This document shows positions 1 through 8,951 of a stretch of 34,339 bases of DNA, piece after piece. Every line of letters starts with the position of its first letter. Position 1 is the stretch's first letter. Below the pieces are notes generated by a model. That model saw nothing but the letters and a program-made list of their open reading frames with translations. It searched no databases and was not told the DNA's origin. Made by a program: the position numbers and the translations under genes. Source of the stretch: Neisseria sp. GTDB taxonomy: Bacteria > Pseudomonadota > Gammaproteobacteria > Burkholderiales > Neisseriaceae. The stretch lies in assembly GCF_030523955.1 (NCBI RefSeq), contig NZ_JAUNHL010000020.1:9860-44198 (forward strand), read 5' to 3'.

Positions 1-43
1 TGGATTTCAGGTAACCGGCGGTAACGGGTTGCGGTGTTTTCAT
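1..43 (-). CDS. Possible start of an unidentified protein, cut by the window edge
   Basis: Read on the minus strand, an ATG at 43 opens a frame with no stop to the window edge (14 codons, beginning MKTPQPVTAGYLKS). Codon choice looks neisserial, and the direction matches the peroxiredoxin gene beside it. No clear Shine-Dalgarno precedes the ATG. Too short to name; it could be a chance open frame. Confidence 0.3.
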   Translation of the reverse strand, partial: MKTPQPVTAGYLKS

Positions 44-74
44 GATGTATGCAGTGTACCGGTCAATATCAGGG

Positions 75-115
75 AATGCCTGTCTGAAAAGTTTAATCGT
101 TTTCAGACAGGCATT
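75..115 (-). terminator. DUS inverted repeat, probable terminator of bcp
   Basis: Two oppositely oriented copies of TGCCTGTCTGAA (77-88 and 102-113) form a stem with a short loop, seven bases beyond the bcp stop codon on the minus strand. Paired DUS acting as terminators are well known in Neisseria. Termination is inferred from position and pairing. Confidence 0.7.
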
Positions 116-121
116 TTGCGC

Positions 122-574
122 TTAAGCGCTAAGCGTATTCAACACTTCTTGCGCGTGGCCGGCTGCTTTCACTTTGCGCCATTCGTGGATAATCTCGCCT
201 TGTTCGTTTAAGACGAAAGTGCTGCGCTCGATACCCAGCGATTCTTTGCCGTACAGTTTTTTCAGTTTGATGACGTCAAACATTTTGCACACGTTTTCAT
301 CTTGATCGCTCAGCAATTCAAACTGAAAGCCTTGTTTGGTGCAGAAATTCTGATGGGATTTTACGCTGTCGCGCGAGATGCCGACTACGGTGTAACCCAG
401 CGCTTTGAATGCGTCGAGTCGGGCGTTGAAATCCAAGCCTTCGGTGGTGCAGCCGGGGGTGCTGTCTTTGGGATAAAAATAGATAATCAGCGGCAGGTGT
501 TGCTCGGAAACGAAGTCTTCGCCAGAGCTGGAGGGCAGGGTGAAATGATAGGCGGACATGATGTATATGCTCAT
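122..574 (-). CDS. bcp: Thioredoxin-dependent peroxiredoxin, Bcp/PrxQ family
   Basis: A cytoplasmic thiol peroxidase that reduces hydrogen and organic hydroperoxides using thioredoxin. The 150-aa length fits the family. The peroxidatic cysteine is Cys42 in the motif PGCTTE, with the conserved FYPKDSTPG before it and an Arg in GIERSTF near residue 117. The PrxQ resolving cysteine five residues after the peroxidatic one is absent; the other cysteines are at about 78 and 97, so it may work as a 1-Cys or atypical enzyme. A second start at 559 (MSAYHF) matches the usual Bcp N-terminus as well or better; neither start has a strong Shine-Dalgarno. It is transcribed away from the nucleoside transporter gene. 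Confidence 0.93.
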   Translation of the reverse strand: MSIYIMSAYHFTLPSSSGEDFVSEQHLPLIIYFYPKDSTPGCTTEGLDFNARLDAFKALGYTVVGISRDSVKSHQNFCTKQGFQFELLSDQDENVCKMFDVIKLKKLYGKESLGIERSTFVLNEQGEIIHEWRKVKAAGHAQEVLNTLSA

Positions 575-581
575 TTGAAAA

Positions 582-593
582 TTCAGACAGGCC
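582..593 (-). other. DUS variant (one mismatch)
   Basis: TTCAGACAGGCC is the reverse complement of GGCCTGTCTGAA, differing from the local 12-mer only at its first base. It lies just upstream of the bcp start. Confidence 0.6.
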
Positions 594-680
594 TTATCTT
601 ACGGGATTGCCGCCGCCATGCCAAATCCGTGTTATCCGGTATCTTTGTTAAATTATGCTAATGGTGCGTGGGTTTTCCTT

Positions 681-697
681 TATAATGCCTGTCTGAA
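681..697 (+). promoter_or_regulatory. Candidate -10 box fused to a DUS, upstream of the nucleoside transporter
   Basis: A perfect TATAAT (681-686) runs directly into TGCCTGTCTGAA (686-697), sharing one base. It lies 58 bases before the transporter start. No good -35 hexamer sits at 16-18 bp, so promoter activity is only a suggestion; the DUS is certain. Confidence 0.35.
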
Positions 698-754
698 ACG
701 GGTCGTACGGTTTGGCGTGAAGCCAAATATTTTTTCGGAAGGCAGGATTCCAAT

Positions 755-2032
755 ATGATGATATTGAACAGTTTGCTCGGCATGGCGGTGTTGATTGCGA
801 TTGCGGTGCTGTTTTCTTCTAACCGCCGCGCGATTAATCTGCGTACGGTGGCCGGGGCGTTTTTGATTCAGGTAACGCTGGGCGCTTTGGTGCTGTATGT
901 GCCGCTGGGGCGCAAGGTTCTGATGGCGGTGTCGGACGGCGTGGCCAAAGTGATTTCGTACGGTAACGAGGGCGTGGACTTTTTGTTCGGCGGGCTCGTG
1001 TCCGACAAGATGTTCGAGGTGTTCGGTGGCGGCGGTTTTGTATTTGCCTTCCGTGTGTTGCCAATGATTGTGTTTTTCGCTTCTTTGGTGGCGGTATTGT
1101 ATTACCTCGGCATTATGCAGATTCTGATTAAGATAATCGGCGGTTTTTTACATAAGGTGCTGGGAACCTCAAAGGCCGAATCGATGTCGGCGGCGGCCAA
1201 TATTTTCGTCGGCCAAACCGAAGCGCCGTTGGTGGTGCGCCCCTTCATCAAAAACATGACCCGCTCCGAATTGTTTGCGGTGATGAGCGGCGGCCTGGCT
1301 TCGGTGGCGGGTACGGTATTGGGCGGTTATGCACAGATGGGCGTGCCGCTGCCTTATCTGATTGCTGCTTCGTTTATGGCGGCGCCGGGCGGTTTGCTGT
1401 TTGCCAAATTATTGGTGCCGGAAACGGAAACCATCCGTACCGAAGCGCAAGAGGATGCAAATGCGGGCGAAGAAAAACCGGTGAACGTGGTTGATGCGGC
1501 GGCCGGTGGCGCGGTAACCGGTGCGCAGATTGCCATGGCGGTGGGTGCCTCTCTCTTGGCGTTTGTGGCGCTGATTGCGATGATCAACGGCATTATCGGC
1601 GGAGTAGCCGGCTGGTTCGGCCACGGCGGCCTGACCTTGCAATCGATTTTGGGCTGGTTGCTCTCGCCGCTGGCGTGGGTAATCGGTGTGCCGTGGAGCG
1701 AGGCGGGTATTGCCGGTTCGCTGTTGGGGCAGAAGGTGGTGATTAATGAGTTTGTGGCTTATTCGGAATTTGTGAAATACCTGCAACCCGGCTCGGCTGT
1801 TCAGCTGAGCGACAGTACGAAGGCGATTATTTCGTTTGCGTTGTGCGGCTTTGCCAATTTGGGTTCCATCGCCATTTTGGTGGGCGGCCTGAGTATTATG
1901 GCGCCGAACCGCCGCCAAGACGTGGCACGTTTGGGCTTTAAGGCGGTACTGGCCGGTTCTTTGTCCAACCTGATGAGTGCGGTAATTGCCGGCTTGTTTA
2001 TCAGTTTGTCGGGCGCTGCGCTGGTGGTTTAG
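755..2032 (+). CDS. Concentrative nucleoside transporter (CNT/NupC family)
   Basis: An inner-membrane symporter that takes up nucleosides with protons or sodium. The 425-aa protein is hydrophobic throughout. CNT hallmarks are visible: [12 protein letters not shown] near residue 153, [13 protein letters not shown] near 329 and [11 protein letters not shown] near 361, which in solved CNT structures form the nucleoside and cation site. N-terminal helices, a Gly-rich interface segment and a polar loop (about 228-250) follow the family plan; the long N-terminus resembles NupX-type members. ATG at 755 follows a GGAAGG Shine-Dalgarno at about 738. hemF starts 41 bases downstream and is probably co-transcribed. 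Substrate and ion cannot be told from sequence. Confidence 0.92.
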   Translation: MMILNSLLGMAVLIAIAVLFSSNRRAINLRTVAGAFLIQVTLGALVLYVPLGRKVLMAVSDGVAKVISYGNEGVDFLFGGLVSDKMFEVFGGGGFVFAFRVLPMIVFFASLVAVLYYLGIMQILIKIIGGFLHKVLGTSKAESMSAAANIFVGQTEAPLVVRPFIKNMTRSELFAVMSGGLASVAGTVLGGYAQMGVPLPYLIAASFMAAPGGLLFAKLLVPETETIRTEAQEDANAGEEKPVNVVDAAAGGAVTGAQIAMAVGASLLAFVALIAMINGIIGGVAGWFGHGGLTLQSILGWLLSPLAWVIGVPWSEAGIAGSLLGQKVVINEFVAYSEFVKYLQPGSAVQLSDSTKAIISFALCGFANLGSIAILVGGLSIMAPNRRQDVARLGFKAVLAGSLSNLMSAVIAGLFISLSGAALVV

Positions 2033-2044
2033 GGCCTGTCTGAA
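2033..2044 (+). other. DUS variant between transporter and hemF
   Basis: GGCCTGTCTGAA, one mismatch from the local dialect, directly follows the transporter stop codon. It is a single copy with no partner, so no hairpin forms. Confidence 0.6.
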
Positions 2045-2061
2045 AATCATGCGATCCATAA

Positions 2062-3000
<939 letters not shown>

Positions 3001-3020
3001 AGTCTTAGAGCAATAAATGT

Positions 3021-3046
3021 ACCCGGGCTTTGCCCGGGTATTTTTT
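3021..3046 (+). terminator. Rho-independent terminator after hemF
   Basis: A perfect GC-rich stem, ACCCGGGC / GCCCGGGT with a TTT loop region, is followed by six T residues, 20 bases after the hemF stop codon. Confidence 0.92.
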
Positions 3047-3057
3047 GAGGTTCAGAA

Positions 3058-3136
3058 TGCCTGCCTGAAAGCTTTTACCGTATCGTACAGAGTGAATCAG
3101 CTATAGGGAAGGCTGCTCCGTTTTTTCAGACAGGCA
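3058..3136. repeat. Facing DUS pair with wide spacing between convergent genes
   Basis: A variant TGCCTGCCTGAA (3058-3069) on the plus strand faces an exact TTCAGACAGGCA (3125-3136), 55 bases apart, between the convergent hemF and kinase-like genes. The spacing is too long for a standard terminator stem. The right copy lies just downstream of the kinase-like gene on its strand. Confidence 0.6.
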
Positions 3137-3146
3137 TAGGGCGTTG

Positions 3147-3926
3147 TCAACGGGCTTCAGGGTATTCCGCCAGATAAAACAATTTACCCAATGCGCTGAG
3201 GCGTAAAGTATCGTTGCCCATCCACTTATATTTCAAATGGCGCAGCCATTGTGCGCGGCGGGTGGTTTGTTGCAATTGGCTGCGTATTTCGGCGGGTAGG
3301 CCGGCTTGATGTTGTTGCCAAACGGCGGCGGCTTGGCCAAGGTTTTGCCGGCGGTATATCCACATTGCGGTGGATTGCAGGTAACACAAATAATCGCGGA
3401 CCTGGCACAGCACCAACGGCATATACTTGCCCGGATCATCTTCAAAATCAATGAAGCTGATGGAGCCGTCGTCCGCCCGGATCATATTGCGGGCAAAAGC
3501 TTGGCTCAAGTATTGCTGTTGGGCGTGTACACCGGCTATCGCCGCCAAGCCTTCTTGCCATATGCCGACCTGATCGTCGTCATTTTCCACTTCGCTTAAA
3601 ATGGTGTCGCTGCCCACGTTACTGAACATCAAGGCACTATCGCTTTTCGCCAACAGTTGGGGTACCTTGACGCCGGAAGCCGCCAAGTCGCGCAGGCGGT
3701 GCGCTTCGATGGCCAGCGAGGCCCGCCCGCCCGGATTGGGAACCGGTTGCAATGCACCCAGCCGCAAGCCGGAAGCGATTCCGCCGAGCAGCTTGTAGCG
3801 CCATTCTGGCACGGTTTTGCCGACTTTGCGTATCCATACTTTTTCGCCGTTGGATAGCGTATGGGCGGCGATGGTTTCGGCTTGCGACGGTGCCAGTTCG
3901 GCCAAAGCTTGTGTGTAAAACGTCAT
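3147..3926 (-). CDS. Kinase-like protein (Bud32/RIO/Kdo-kinase-type fold), function unknown
   Basis: A 259-aa protein of a family widespread in Betaproteobacteria and usually labelled serine/threonine protein kinase; no substrate is known to me. Visible kinase-like elements are a basic N-lobe segment with Lys34 and Lys37, a possible helix-C Glu near 74 (SLAIEAHRL), a catalytic-loop-like stretch with His134 and ARNMI (145-149), and IDFEDDP (159-165) in the place of the metal-binding DFG. There is no signal peptide or clear membrane segment. The ATG at 3926 follows a GGAAA Shine-Dalgarno at suitable spacing. Monocistronic by layout, with repeats on both sides. Kinase activity is inferred from fold motifs only. 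Confidence 0.7.
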   Translation of the reverse strand: MTFYTQALAELAPSQAETIAAHTLSNGEKVWIRKVGKTVPEWRYKLLGGIASGLRLGALQPVPNPGGRASLAIEAHRLRDLAASGVKVPQLLAKSDSALMFSNVGSDTILSEVENDDDQVGIWQEGLAAIAGVHAQQQYLSQAFARNMIRADDGSISFIDFEDDPGKYMPLVLCQVRDYLCYLQSTAMWIYRRQNLGQAAAVWQQHQAGLPAEIRSQLQQTTRRAQWLRHLKYKWMGNDTLRLSALGKLFYLAEYPEAR

Positions 3927-3967
3927 ATTCGGTTTCCGGTAAATGATGATAGCCGGTAGTCGTTTGA

Positions 3968-4128
3968 TATAGTGGATTAAATGAACTTTCGCTACGGCGT
4001 TGCTACGCCTTAGTTTAAGGAAAACGATTTTTTCAGCCCATTAGTACGGCAACAGAATCGGTATCATACGGGTGTACTGTCTTGTGGCTTGCTGCCTTGT
4101 GCCAAAGATTAATTAAATCCGCTCTATA
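3968..4128. mobile_element. Correia repeat enclosed element, full-length form
   Basis: About 161 bp bounded by TATAGTGGATT on the left and AATCCGCTCTATA on the right, with internal CTACGGCGTTGCTACGCC, GAAAACGATTTT and TGTACTGTCTTGTGG. These are recognisable blocks of the neisserial Correia element, a MITE whose long form is about 155 bp. It lies between the kinase-like and potI genes, with a TA at each edge. Its interior is more diverged than the two short copies elsewhere in the window. Confidence 0.75.
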
Positions 4129-4142
4129 GTATCGGCGCTCAA

Positions 4143-4213
4143 TGCCTGCCTGAAAAATGGGATGTTGTCTCGTGCGTGTCGACAATACACCTTAAATCTT
4201 TTTCAGACAGGCA
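4143..4213. repeat. Facing DUS pair
   Basis: TGCCTGCCTGAA (4143-4154, one mismatch) faces an exact TTCAGACAGGCA (4202-4213) with about 47 bases between. Outer bases also pair (AATGCC / GGCATT). Confidence 0.6.
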
Positions 4214-4241
4214 TTATTATATAATTAATAATATAGTGAAA

Positions 4242-4320
4242 TATAGCGGATTAACTTGGCTTTCGCGAAGGTGCTGGGGCGTCAGTGCGTGAAGATAACG
4301 ATTTTGTCAGCCACTGAAGT
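4242..4320. mobile_element. Decayed partial Correia-like element
   Basis: Starts with TATAGCGGATTAACTTGGC, matching the terminus of the Correia copies in this window, then contains GATAACGATTTTGTCAGCC, comparable with GAAAACGATTTTTTCAGCC in the nearby full copy. No matching right terminus is visible, so it is probably a remnant. Confidence 0.4.
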
Positions 4321-4368
4321 TGCCGCGCTTGGCTAGGAAACAAGTTATTTTGCAGGTATTGCTTGATG

Positions 4369-4396
4369 AAAAAAATCGCCCCGAAGGGCGATTTTT
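4369..4396 (-). terminator. Rho-independent terminator of the pot operon
   Basis: On the minus strand, AAAAATCGCCC, a TTCG loop and GGGCGATTTTT form a strong stem followed by a T run. The stem begins inside the potI stop codon. Confidence 0.9.
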
Positions 4397-5288
4397 AGTT
4401 TGACGCGGTTTTTTCCATCGCCAATTTTTCCTGACGGTAAGCTTCTGCGGCTTCCCGGTCGCGACGGGTGGTTTGTCGCATCATATACCAGTTCAAGATC
4501 AATACCAAGGTACCGACGATGGCGATCATGATGGTGGCCAGTACGTTCATCTGCGGATCCAGGCCGCGTTTGATTTTTGAGAAAATCACTTGCGGCAGGG
4601 TAGAGGAGCCGGGGCCGGACAGGAAGGAGGTAATCACCAAGTCATCCAACGACAAGGTGATGCCCAATAAAAAGCCGGAGGCAATCGCCGGTGCAATCAG
4701 CGGCAGGGTGATGGTGAAGAAAATCTTCAAAGGGCGCGCGCCCAAGTCCATAGCCGCTTCTTCCAAGGATTGATCCAATTCCATCAGGCGCGAGCGGATA
4801 ACCACGGTGATATATGCCATACACAGCGTGGTGTGTCCGAGGAAGATGGTAAAGAAACCGCGGTCCAGCCAAGCGATTTCCGTTCCCATCCAGCCTTGCA
4901 GCATGCTTTGTACCTGGATAATCAGCAAGAGCAGCGACAAACCGGTAATCACGTCAGGCATCACCATCGGTGCGCTTACCATGCCGGCAAACAGCGTGCT
5001 GCCGCGGAAACGCTTGATGCGTGCCAGCGCATAACCGGCCATCGTGCCGAGAATCACGGCAGCAAACGAAGCGACGCAGGCAATACGTAACGATAGCCAA
5101 GCGGCGGAGAGGATTTCATCGTTTTGTAGCAAGCGGCTGTACCACTTGGTAGAAAAACCGCTCCATACGGTTACCAGATTCGATTCGTTAAACGAATAAA
5201 CCACCAGCATCACCAGCGGAATATAGAGAAAGGCCAAGCCGGCGATCAAGGCAATACGGGCAAACCAAGGCATTTTCTGACTAGACAC
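4395..5288 (-). CDS. potI: Polyamine ABC transporter permease, PotI type
   Basis: One of two inner-membrane permeases of a putrescine/spermidine importer. The 297-aa protein has about six hydrophobic helices and the EAA loop that contacts the ATPase (EEAAMDLGARPLKIFFTITLPL, near residues 175-196). The frame opens with GTG at 5288, overlapping the end of potH by eight bases, which suggests translational coupling; an ATG five codons further in (MPWF) is an alternative. A charged C-terminal tail (TTRRDREAAEAYRQEKL) is cytoplasmic. Last gene of the operon, ending inside its terminator. Confidence 0.93.
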   Translation of the reverse strand: MSSQKMPWFARIALIAGLAFLYIPLVMLVVYSFNESNLVTVWSGFSTKWYSRLLQNDEILSAAWLSLRIACVASFAAVILGTMAGYALARIKRFRGSTLFAGMVSAPMVMPDVITGLSLLLLIIQVQSMLQGWMGTEIAWLDRGFFTIFLGHTTLCMAYITVVIRSRLMELDQSLEEAAMDLGARPLKIFFTITLPLIAPAIASGFLLGITLSLDDLVITSFLSGPGSSTLPQVIFSKIKRGLDPQMNVLATIMIAIVGTLVLILNWYMMRQTTRRDREAAEAYRQEKLAMEKTASN

Positions 5289-6252
5289 GGTCGGCTCCTT
5301 CTATTTCGCGGTTTTCATAGTGATGGAAGAGAACAATCGGAATCACCAGTAACAAGACCATAATCACAGCCAGAGCGGCAGCCAGCGGCCAGTTGTTAGC
5401 ATCGAAGAAGGTCATCCACAAGGTGCGGCCTATCATCAGGTTTTCCGAGCCGCCGACCAGATCGGGAATCACAAATTCGCCCACAGCCGGTACAAAAACC
5501 AGCATTGAGCCTGCAATGATGCCGGTTTTCGATAAAGGCAGCGTGATTTTGAAAAACGAAGTTACCGGGCCGGCACCCAAGTCGGATGCGGCTTCCAGCA
5601 GGCGGTTGTCCAGTTTGATTAATTGGGTATACAGCGGCAGAATCATAAACGGCAGATAGGCGTATACCATCACCAGTTGCAGCGAGAACATGTTGTAAAA
5701 CATATCCAGCGGCGCATCAATCAGGCCGTATTTCATCAGAAAATGATTGATGATGCCGTTTTGGCTCAATAAACCCATCCAAGCATAGACACGCAGCAGA
5801 AAAGAGGTCCAAAACGGCAGCATGATGGTGAGCAGCAGGCCGTTGCGGTAGGAAGGGTTGGCGCGCGAAATGGCATAGGCCATCGGATAGCCGATAAGCA
5901 GGCAAATAACGGTGGTGCTAAATGCGGTTTTAATCGACGACCAATAAGTACGCAGATACATATTGCTATCACCCTCGGCAGCAGAGAGGGAAAGCATGCT
6001 TTTTAGGGTGTTACCGAAATTATGGAAAATATCCTGATAATTTTGGTAGACCACATGCAGGGTTTGCGCACCGGTATCCGGGTCGCTGACAAACAGCGGG
6101 GTATAGGGCGGGATGGCGATTTCCTGCTCGGCAAAGCTGATTTTCAGTACGATAAAAAACGGTACCAAGAACAGCAACAGCAACCAAGTATAGGGAATCC
6201 CGATGACCAAACCGCGCCCGGGGCGCAGGCGTTTCTTGATATTTTCGGACAT
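5281..6252 (-). CDS. potH: Polyamine ABC transporter permease, PotH type
   Basis: The partner permease in the inner membrane, 323 aa. A basic N-terminus precedes the first helix (about 20-40); a periplasmic segment of about 60 residues follows, then five more helices. The EAA loop reads LEAASDLGAGPVTSFFKITLPL (about 219-240). The ATG at 6252 has an AAGGAG Shine-Dalgarno 6-7 bases upstream and lies 11 bases after the potG stop. It overlaps potI. With PotI it forms the translocation channel. Confidence 0.94.
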   Translation of the reverse strand: MSENIKKRLRPGRGLVIGIPYTWLLLLFLVPFFIVLKISFAEQEIAIPPYTPLFVSDPDTGAQTLHVVYQNYQDIFHNFGNTLKSMLSLSAAEGDSNMYLRTYWSSIKTAFSTTVICLLIGYPMAYAISRANPSYRNGLLLTIMLPFWTSFLLRVYAWMGLLSQNGIINHFLMKYGLIDAPLDMFYNMFSLQLVMVYAYLPFMILPLYTQLIKLDNRLLEAASDLGAGPVTSFFKITLPLSKTGIIAGSMLVFVPAVGEFVIPDLVGGSENLMIGRTLWMTFFDANNWPLAAALAVIMVLLLVIPIVLFHHYENREIEGADRV

Positions 6253-6263
6253 GGGTGAACTCC

Positions 6264-7385
6264 TTAGCGAACCAGCGGGGTAGGCTGGTTTTCCGGCCAG
6301 TCGAGATACACTTCTTCACCCCAAGTCGGCGGGGTAATGTTGCGGACATACCAGTAAGGGGCGGGTACTTGGCTCTTGATGATGCGGCCGTTTTCCATTT
6401 GAACATGGTAAATGGCGAAGCTACCCAGATAGGCGATTTCTTTTACGATGCCTTTGGCCCAGTTGTGGGTGTCGCGGTGCGCGGGTTTTTCTTTGTGCAA
6501 ATCAATATCTTCAGGTCGGATGCTTACCCAGATGGTTTGGCCTGCTTCACCTTCGAATTTCTGATCGGTGTAGATTTTGCTCGGTAATTCGGGGCAGTTG
6601 ATTAAAGCGTGGTGTTCGTCTTTTTTATCGACCGTGCCTTCGAATATATTGGTTTCGCCAATGAATTCTGCGGTAAAACGGCTGTTGGGAAAGTCGTAGA
6701 TGTTGCTGGGGGTGTCGACTTGCTGCAGTTTGCCGTCGGACATAATCGCCACCCGCGAAGCCATGGTCATCGCTTCTTCCTGATCATGCGTTACCATGAT
6801 GCAGGTAGCGCCCACTTTTTCCAGCGTATTCACCAGTTCCAATTGGGTTTGCTGGCGTAGTTTTTTATCCAATGCGCCCAACGGTTCGTCCAACAATAGG
6901 ATTTTCGGGCGTTTGGCCAAGCTGCGTGCCAGTGCGACGCGTTGTTGTTGGCCGCCGGAGAGTTGGTGCGGTTTGCGTTTGGCGTATTTGGTCATTTGAA
7001 CCAGGCGCAGCATTTGCTCGACACGTTCGGCGATTTCGGCTTTGGGCATTTTGTCTTGTTTCAAACCGAAGGCGATGTTTTGTTCGACCGTCATGTGCGG
7101 AAACAGTGCATAGCTTTGAAACATCATATTGATGGGGCGGTCATAAGGAGCCAAGCGGGTAATGTCCTGACCGTCGAGAATGATTTTGCCGGCACTGGGG
7201 ATCTCCATGCCGGCCAGCATCCGCAACAAGGTGGACTTGCCGCTGCCCGAGCTGCCCAATAAGGCGAAAATTTCGTTTTTGTTGATGTTCAAGTCGATAT
7301 GGTCGACAGCGTAGTTGTCACCGAATTTTTTCACTAAGCCTTGGATTTGCAAATAAGGCTGGTTATCGGATGTGGTGGTGGTCAT
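6264..7385 (-). CDS. potG: Polyamine ABC transporter ATP-binding protein, PotG type
   Basis: Cytoplasmic ATPase that powers polyamine import, 373 aa. Motifs in order: Walker A GSSGSGKS (44-51), Q-loop Gln90, signature LSGGQ (142-146), Walker B and D-loop [12 protein letters not shown] (to 173), H-loop VTHD near 199, then a C-terminal TOBE-like domain (about 240-370) typical of the PotA/PotG/MalK group. GGAG lies seven bases before the ATG. First gene of potG-potH-potI. No binding protein (PotF/PotD) is encoded next to it, so it must rely on one encoded elsewhere. Confidence 0.94.
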   Translation of the reverse strand: MTTTTSDNQPYLQIQGLVKKFGDNYAVDHIDLNINKNEIFALLGSSGSGKSTLLRMLAGMEIPSAGKIILDGQDITRLAPYDRPINMMFQSYALFPHMTVEQNIAFGLKQDKMPKAEIAERVEQMLRLVQMTKYAKRKPHQLSGGQQQRVALARSLAKRPKILLLDEPLGALDKKLRQQTQLELVNTLEKVGATCIMVTHDQEEAMTMASRVAIMSDGKLQQVDTPSNIYDFPNSRFTAEFIGETNIFEGTVDKKDEHHALINCPELPSKIYTDQKFEGEAGQTIWVSIRPEDIDLHKEKPAHRDTHNWAKGIVKEIAYLGSFAIYHVQMENGRIIKSQVPAPYWYVRNITPPTWGEEVYLDWPENQPTPLVR

Positions 7386-7545
7386 ACCAATACTCCATTA
7401 TCGGGCAATTGGCCAAAAGCGCTTGCCAGGGTGAAAAATCGTGCTGTTTGATTGCTTTGCCGGGAGGTTTCGAGCGTTCGGGCAGCGGTTATTTGAGTTT
7501 CAAACCCATTATTATATTTTGCTTACGACTGCCAGGGCAATGAAA

Positions 7546-7588
7546 AATCCGCCTCATTTTCTTACCGGAAGAAAATCAGGCGGATTGT
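7546..7588 (-). terminator. Long perfect hairpin, terminator of the glycan operon
   Basis: AATCCGCCT / AGGCGGATT and ATTTTCTT / AAGAAAAT form an 18-bp arm with one internal mismatch and a five-base loop. Read on the minus strand it ends in a run of T, the expected direction for the operon that stops at 7631. The rest of 7386-7630 shows no gene. Confidence 0.8.
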
Positions 7589-7611
7589 TGGCATCAGGCA
7601 ACAGTAAACTA

Positions 7612-7623
7612 TGCCTGTCTGAA
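7612..7623 (+). other. Single DUS
   Basis: Exact TGCCTGTCTGAA between the phosphoglycosyltransferase stop and the terminator hairpin; no inverted partner. Confidence 0.85.
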
Positions 7624-7630
7624 AAGAAAA

Positions 7631-8854
7631 TTAGCGTGCACCCGATCCGGTGAAAATGGTGCGCACGGTTTTGAAGGCGATTAATACGTCTAACGAGAGG
7701 GAAAAATTCTTGATGTAGTAAAAATCATGCTCGAGTTTGATACGGGTTTCTTCGGGGCCTGTGGCATAACCTTGCATCACTTGTGCCCAACCGGTGATGC
7801 CGGGTTTTACAATATGGCGGTATTGGTAAAACGGCAGGTGTCGCTCCAATTCATCGGCAAACTTCTTGTATTCGGCGCGCGGGCCGATCAGGCTCATTTC
7901 GCATTTCAATACGTTGAGCAATTGCGGCAGTTCGTCGATACGGGTTTTGCGCAGAAAGTGGCCGATACGGGTGATACGGCTGTCGCCCGAAGTTGTGGTG
8001 TTGGTGGGGGCATTTTCTTTCATGGTACGCAGTTTGTAGATTTTAAACAGCCGGCCGCGGTAGCCGACCCGTTGCTGCGAGTAGAAAACCGATCCGCCGT
8101 CATCCAGTTTGATGGCGATTGCGGCCAATGCCAGTACCGGCAATACGATGGGCAGCAACAATAATGAAAATATGCTGTCGACAAATTGTTTGAAATGAAT
8201 ATACGGCTTCGACGGCATCAACGAACCGAAGTTGTTTTCATACATATGGTGGATTTTAATACGGCCGGTCAGCGATTCTTCCACTTGATGCAAGTTGAAT
8301 ACCGGAATATCCAGTAACACGCATTGGGCGAGAAAGCGCTGCCATTCGCCGCTCAACTCGGGTGCGTGCAAATCGGCGACAATGCCGTCGATTTGCGGGG
8401 GGATGCGGTTGATTTCATTCATTTCCGCCCAATCGATATCCGGCAGCGAAGCAATGTTTACGGCCTCGCCGACCGGAATATAGGCCAGCCGTATCTGTTG
8501 GCGTATGCTTTTTAAAAAATCCAGATAACTGGTGATAATGGAAGTGGAAATGCCGATAATTAGATAAGGCCGCGAATAGGGCAGTGCAAAAAAAATAACC
8601 ATGCCCATCAGTAAGCCGTACCAGATTACCAAGCCCGGCAGAATCGAAAAGGCGGTGCGGTTGCCCGGCGCGCTGGAAATGGCATAGAGGGTGGAAGCGC
8701 TGAATAAATGCGCGATAAAAATCACGGCAAAACTAACGGCCCAGATAATATAGGGGGTTTCGGTACGGATGGGCATCAGTACCGGTAAGGGAACGGCTGC
8801 GCACAGAAAAGCAATCAGCCATAAGCGCAAAGAGAGGGGATGCAGGAAATTCAT
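7631..8854 (-). CDS. Polyprenyl-phosphate sugar-1-phosphate transferase (initiating phosphoglycosyltransferase)
   Basis: Transfers a sugar-1-phosphate from a nucleotide sugar to undecaprenyl phosphate, the first membrane step of glycan assembly. The 407-aa protein has about four N-terminal hydrophobic helices (1-110), a soluble middle (115-215), then a re-entrant helix (222-250) and the bacterial sugar transferase domain (PF02397 type). Typical motifs are QQRVGYRGRLFKIYKLRTM (260-278), the catalytic Asp307-Glu308 in RIDELPQL, and SLIGPRAE (321-328), then PGITGWAQV (351-359). The sugar cannot be read from sequence. It is the last gene of the operon, after a 97-base gap. A DUS sits two bases before the ATG where a ribosome binding site is expected. 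Confidence 0.9.
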   Translation of the reverse strand: MNFLHPLSLRLWLIAFLCAAVPLPVLMPIRTETPYIIWAVSFAVIFIAHLFSASTLYAISSAPGNRTAFSILPGLVIWYGLLMGMVIFFALPYSRPYLIIGISTSIITSYLDFLKSIRQQIRLAYIPVGEAVNIASLPDIDWAEMNEINRIPPQIDGIVADLHAPELSGEWQRFLAQCVLLDIPVFNLHQVEESLTGRIKIHHMYENNFGSLMPSKPYIHFKQFVDSIFSLLLLPIVLPVLALAAIAIKLDDGGSVFYSQQRVGYRGRLFKIYKLRTMKENAPTNTTTSGDSRITRIGHFLRKTRIDELPQLLNVLKCEMSLIGPRAEYKKFADELERHLPFYQYRHIVKPGITGWAQVMQGYATGPEETRIKLEHDFYYIKNFSLSLDVLIAFKTVRTIFTGSGAR

Positions 8855-8855
8855 T

Positions 8856-8867
8856 TTCAGACAGGCA
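8856..8867 (-). other. DUS abutting the start codon of the phosphoglycosyltransferase gene
   Basis: Exact TGCCTGTCTGAA on the minus strand, ending one base before the ATG. There is no purine-rich Shine-Dalgarno, so the uptake word occupies the usual binding site. Confidence 0.8.
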
Positions 8868-8951
8868 TAATGTGTTGGTAAAAGCGGATATTTGATTTGT
8901 TATCGTTGCATTGTTTGTGTTTTGTGAAACACGGATACGCTTATGATTTTA

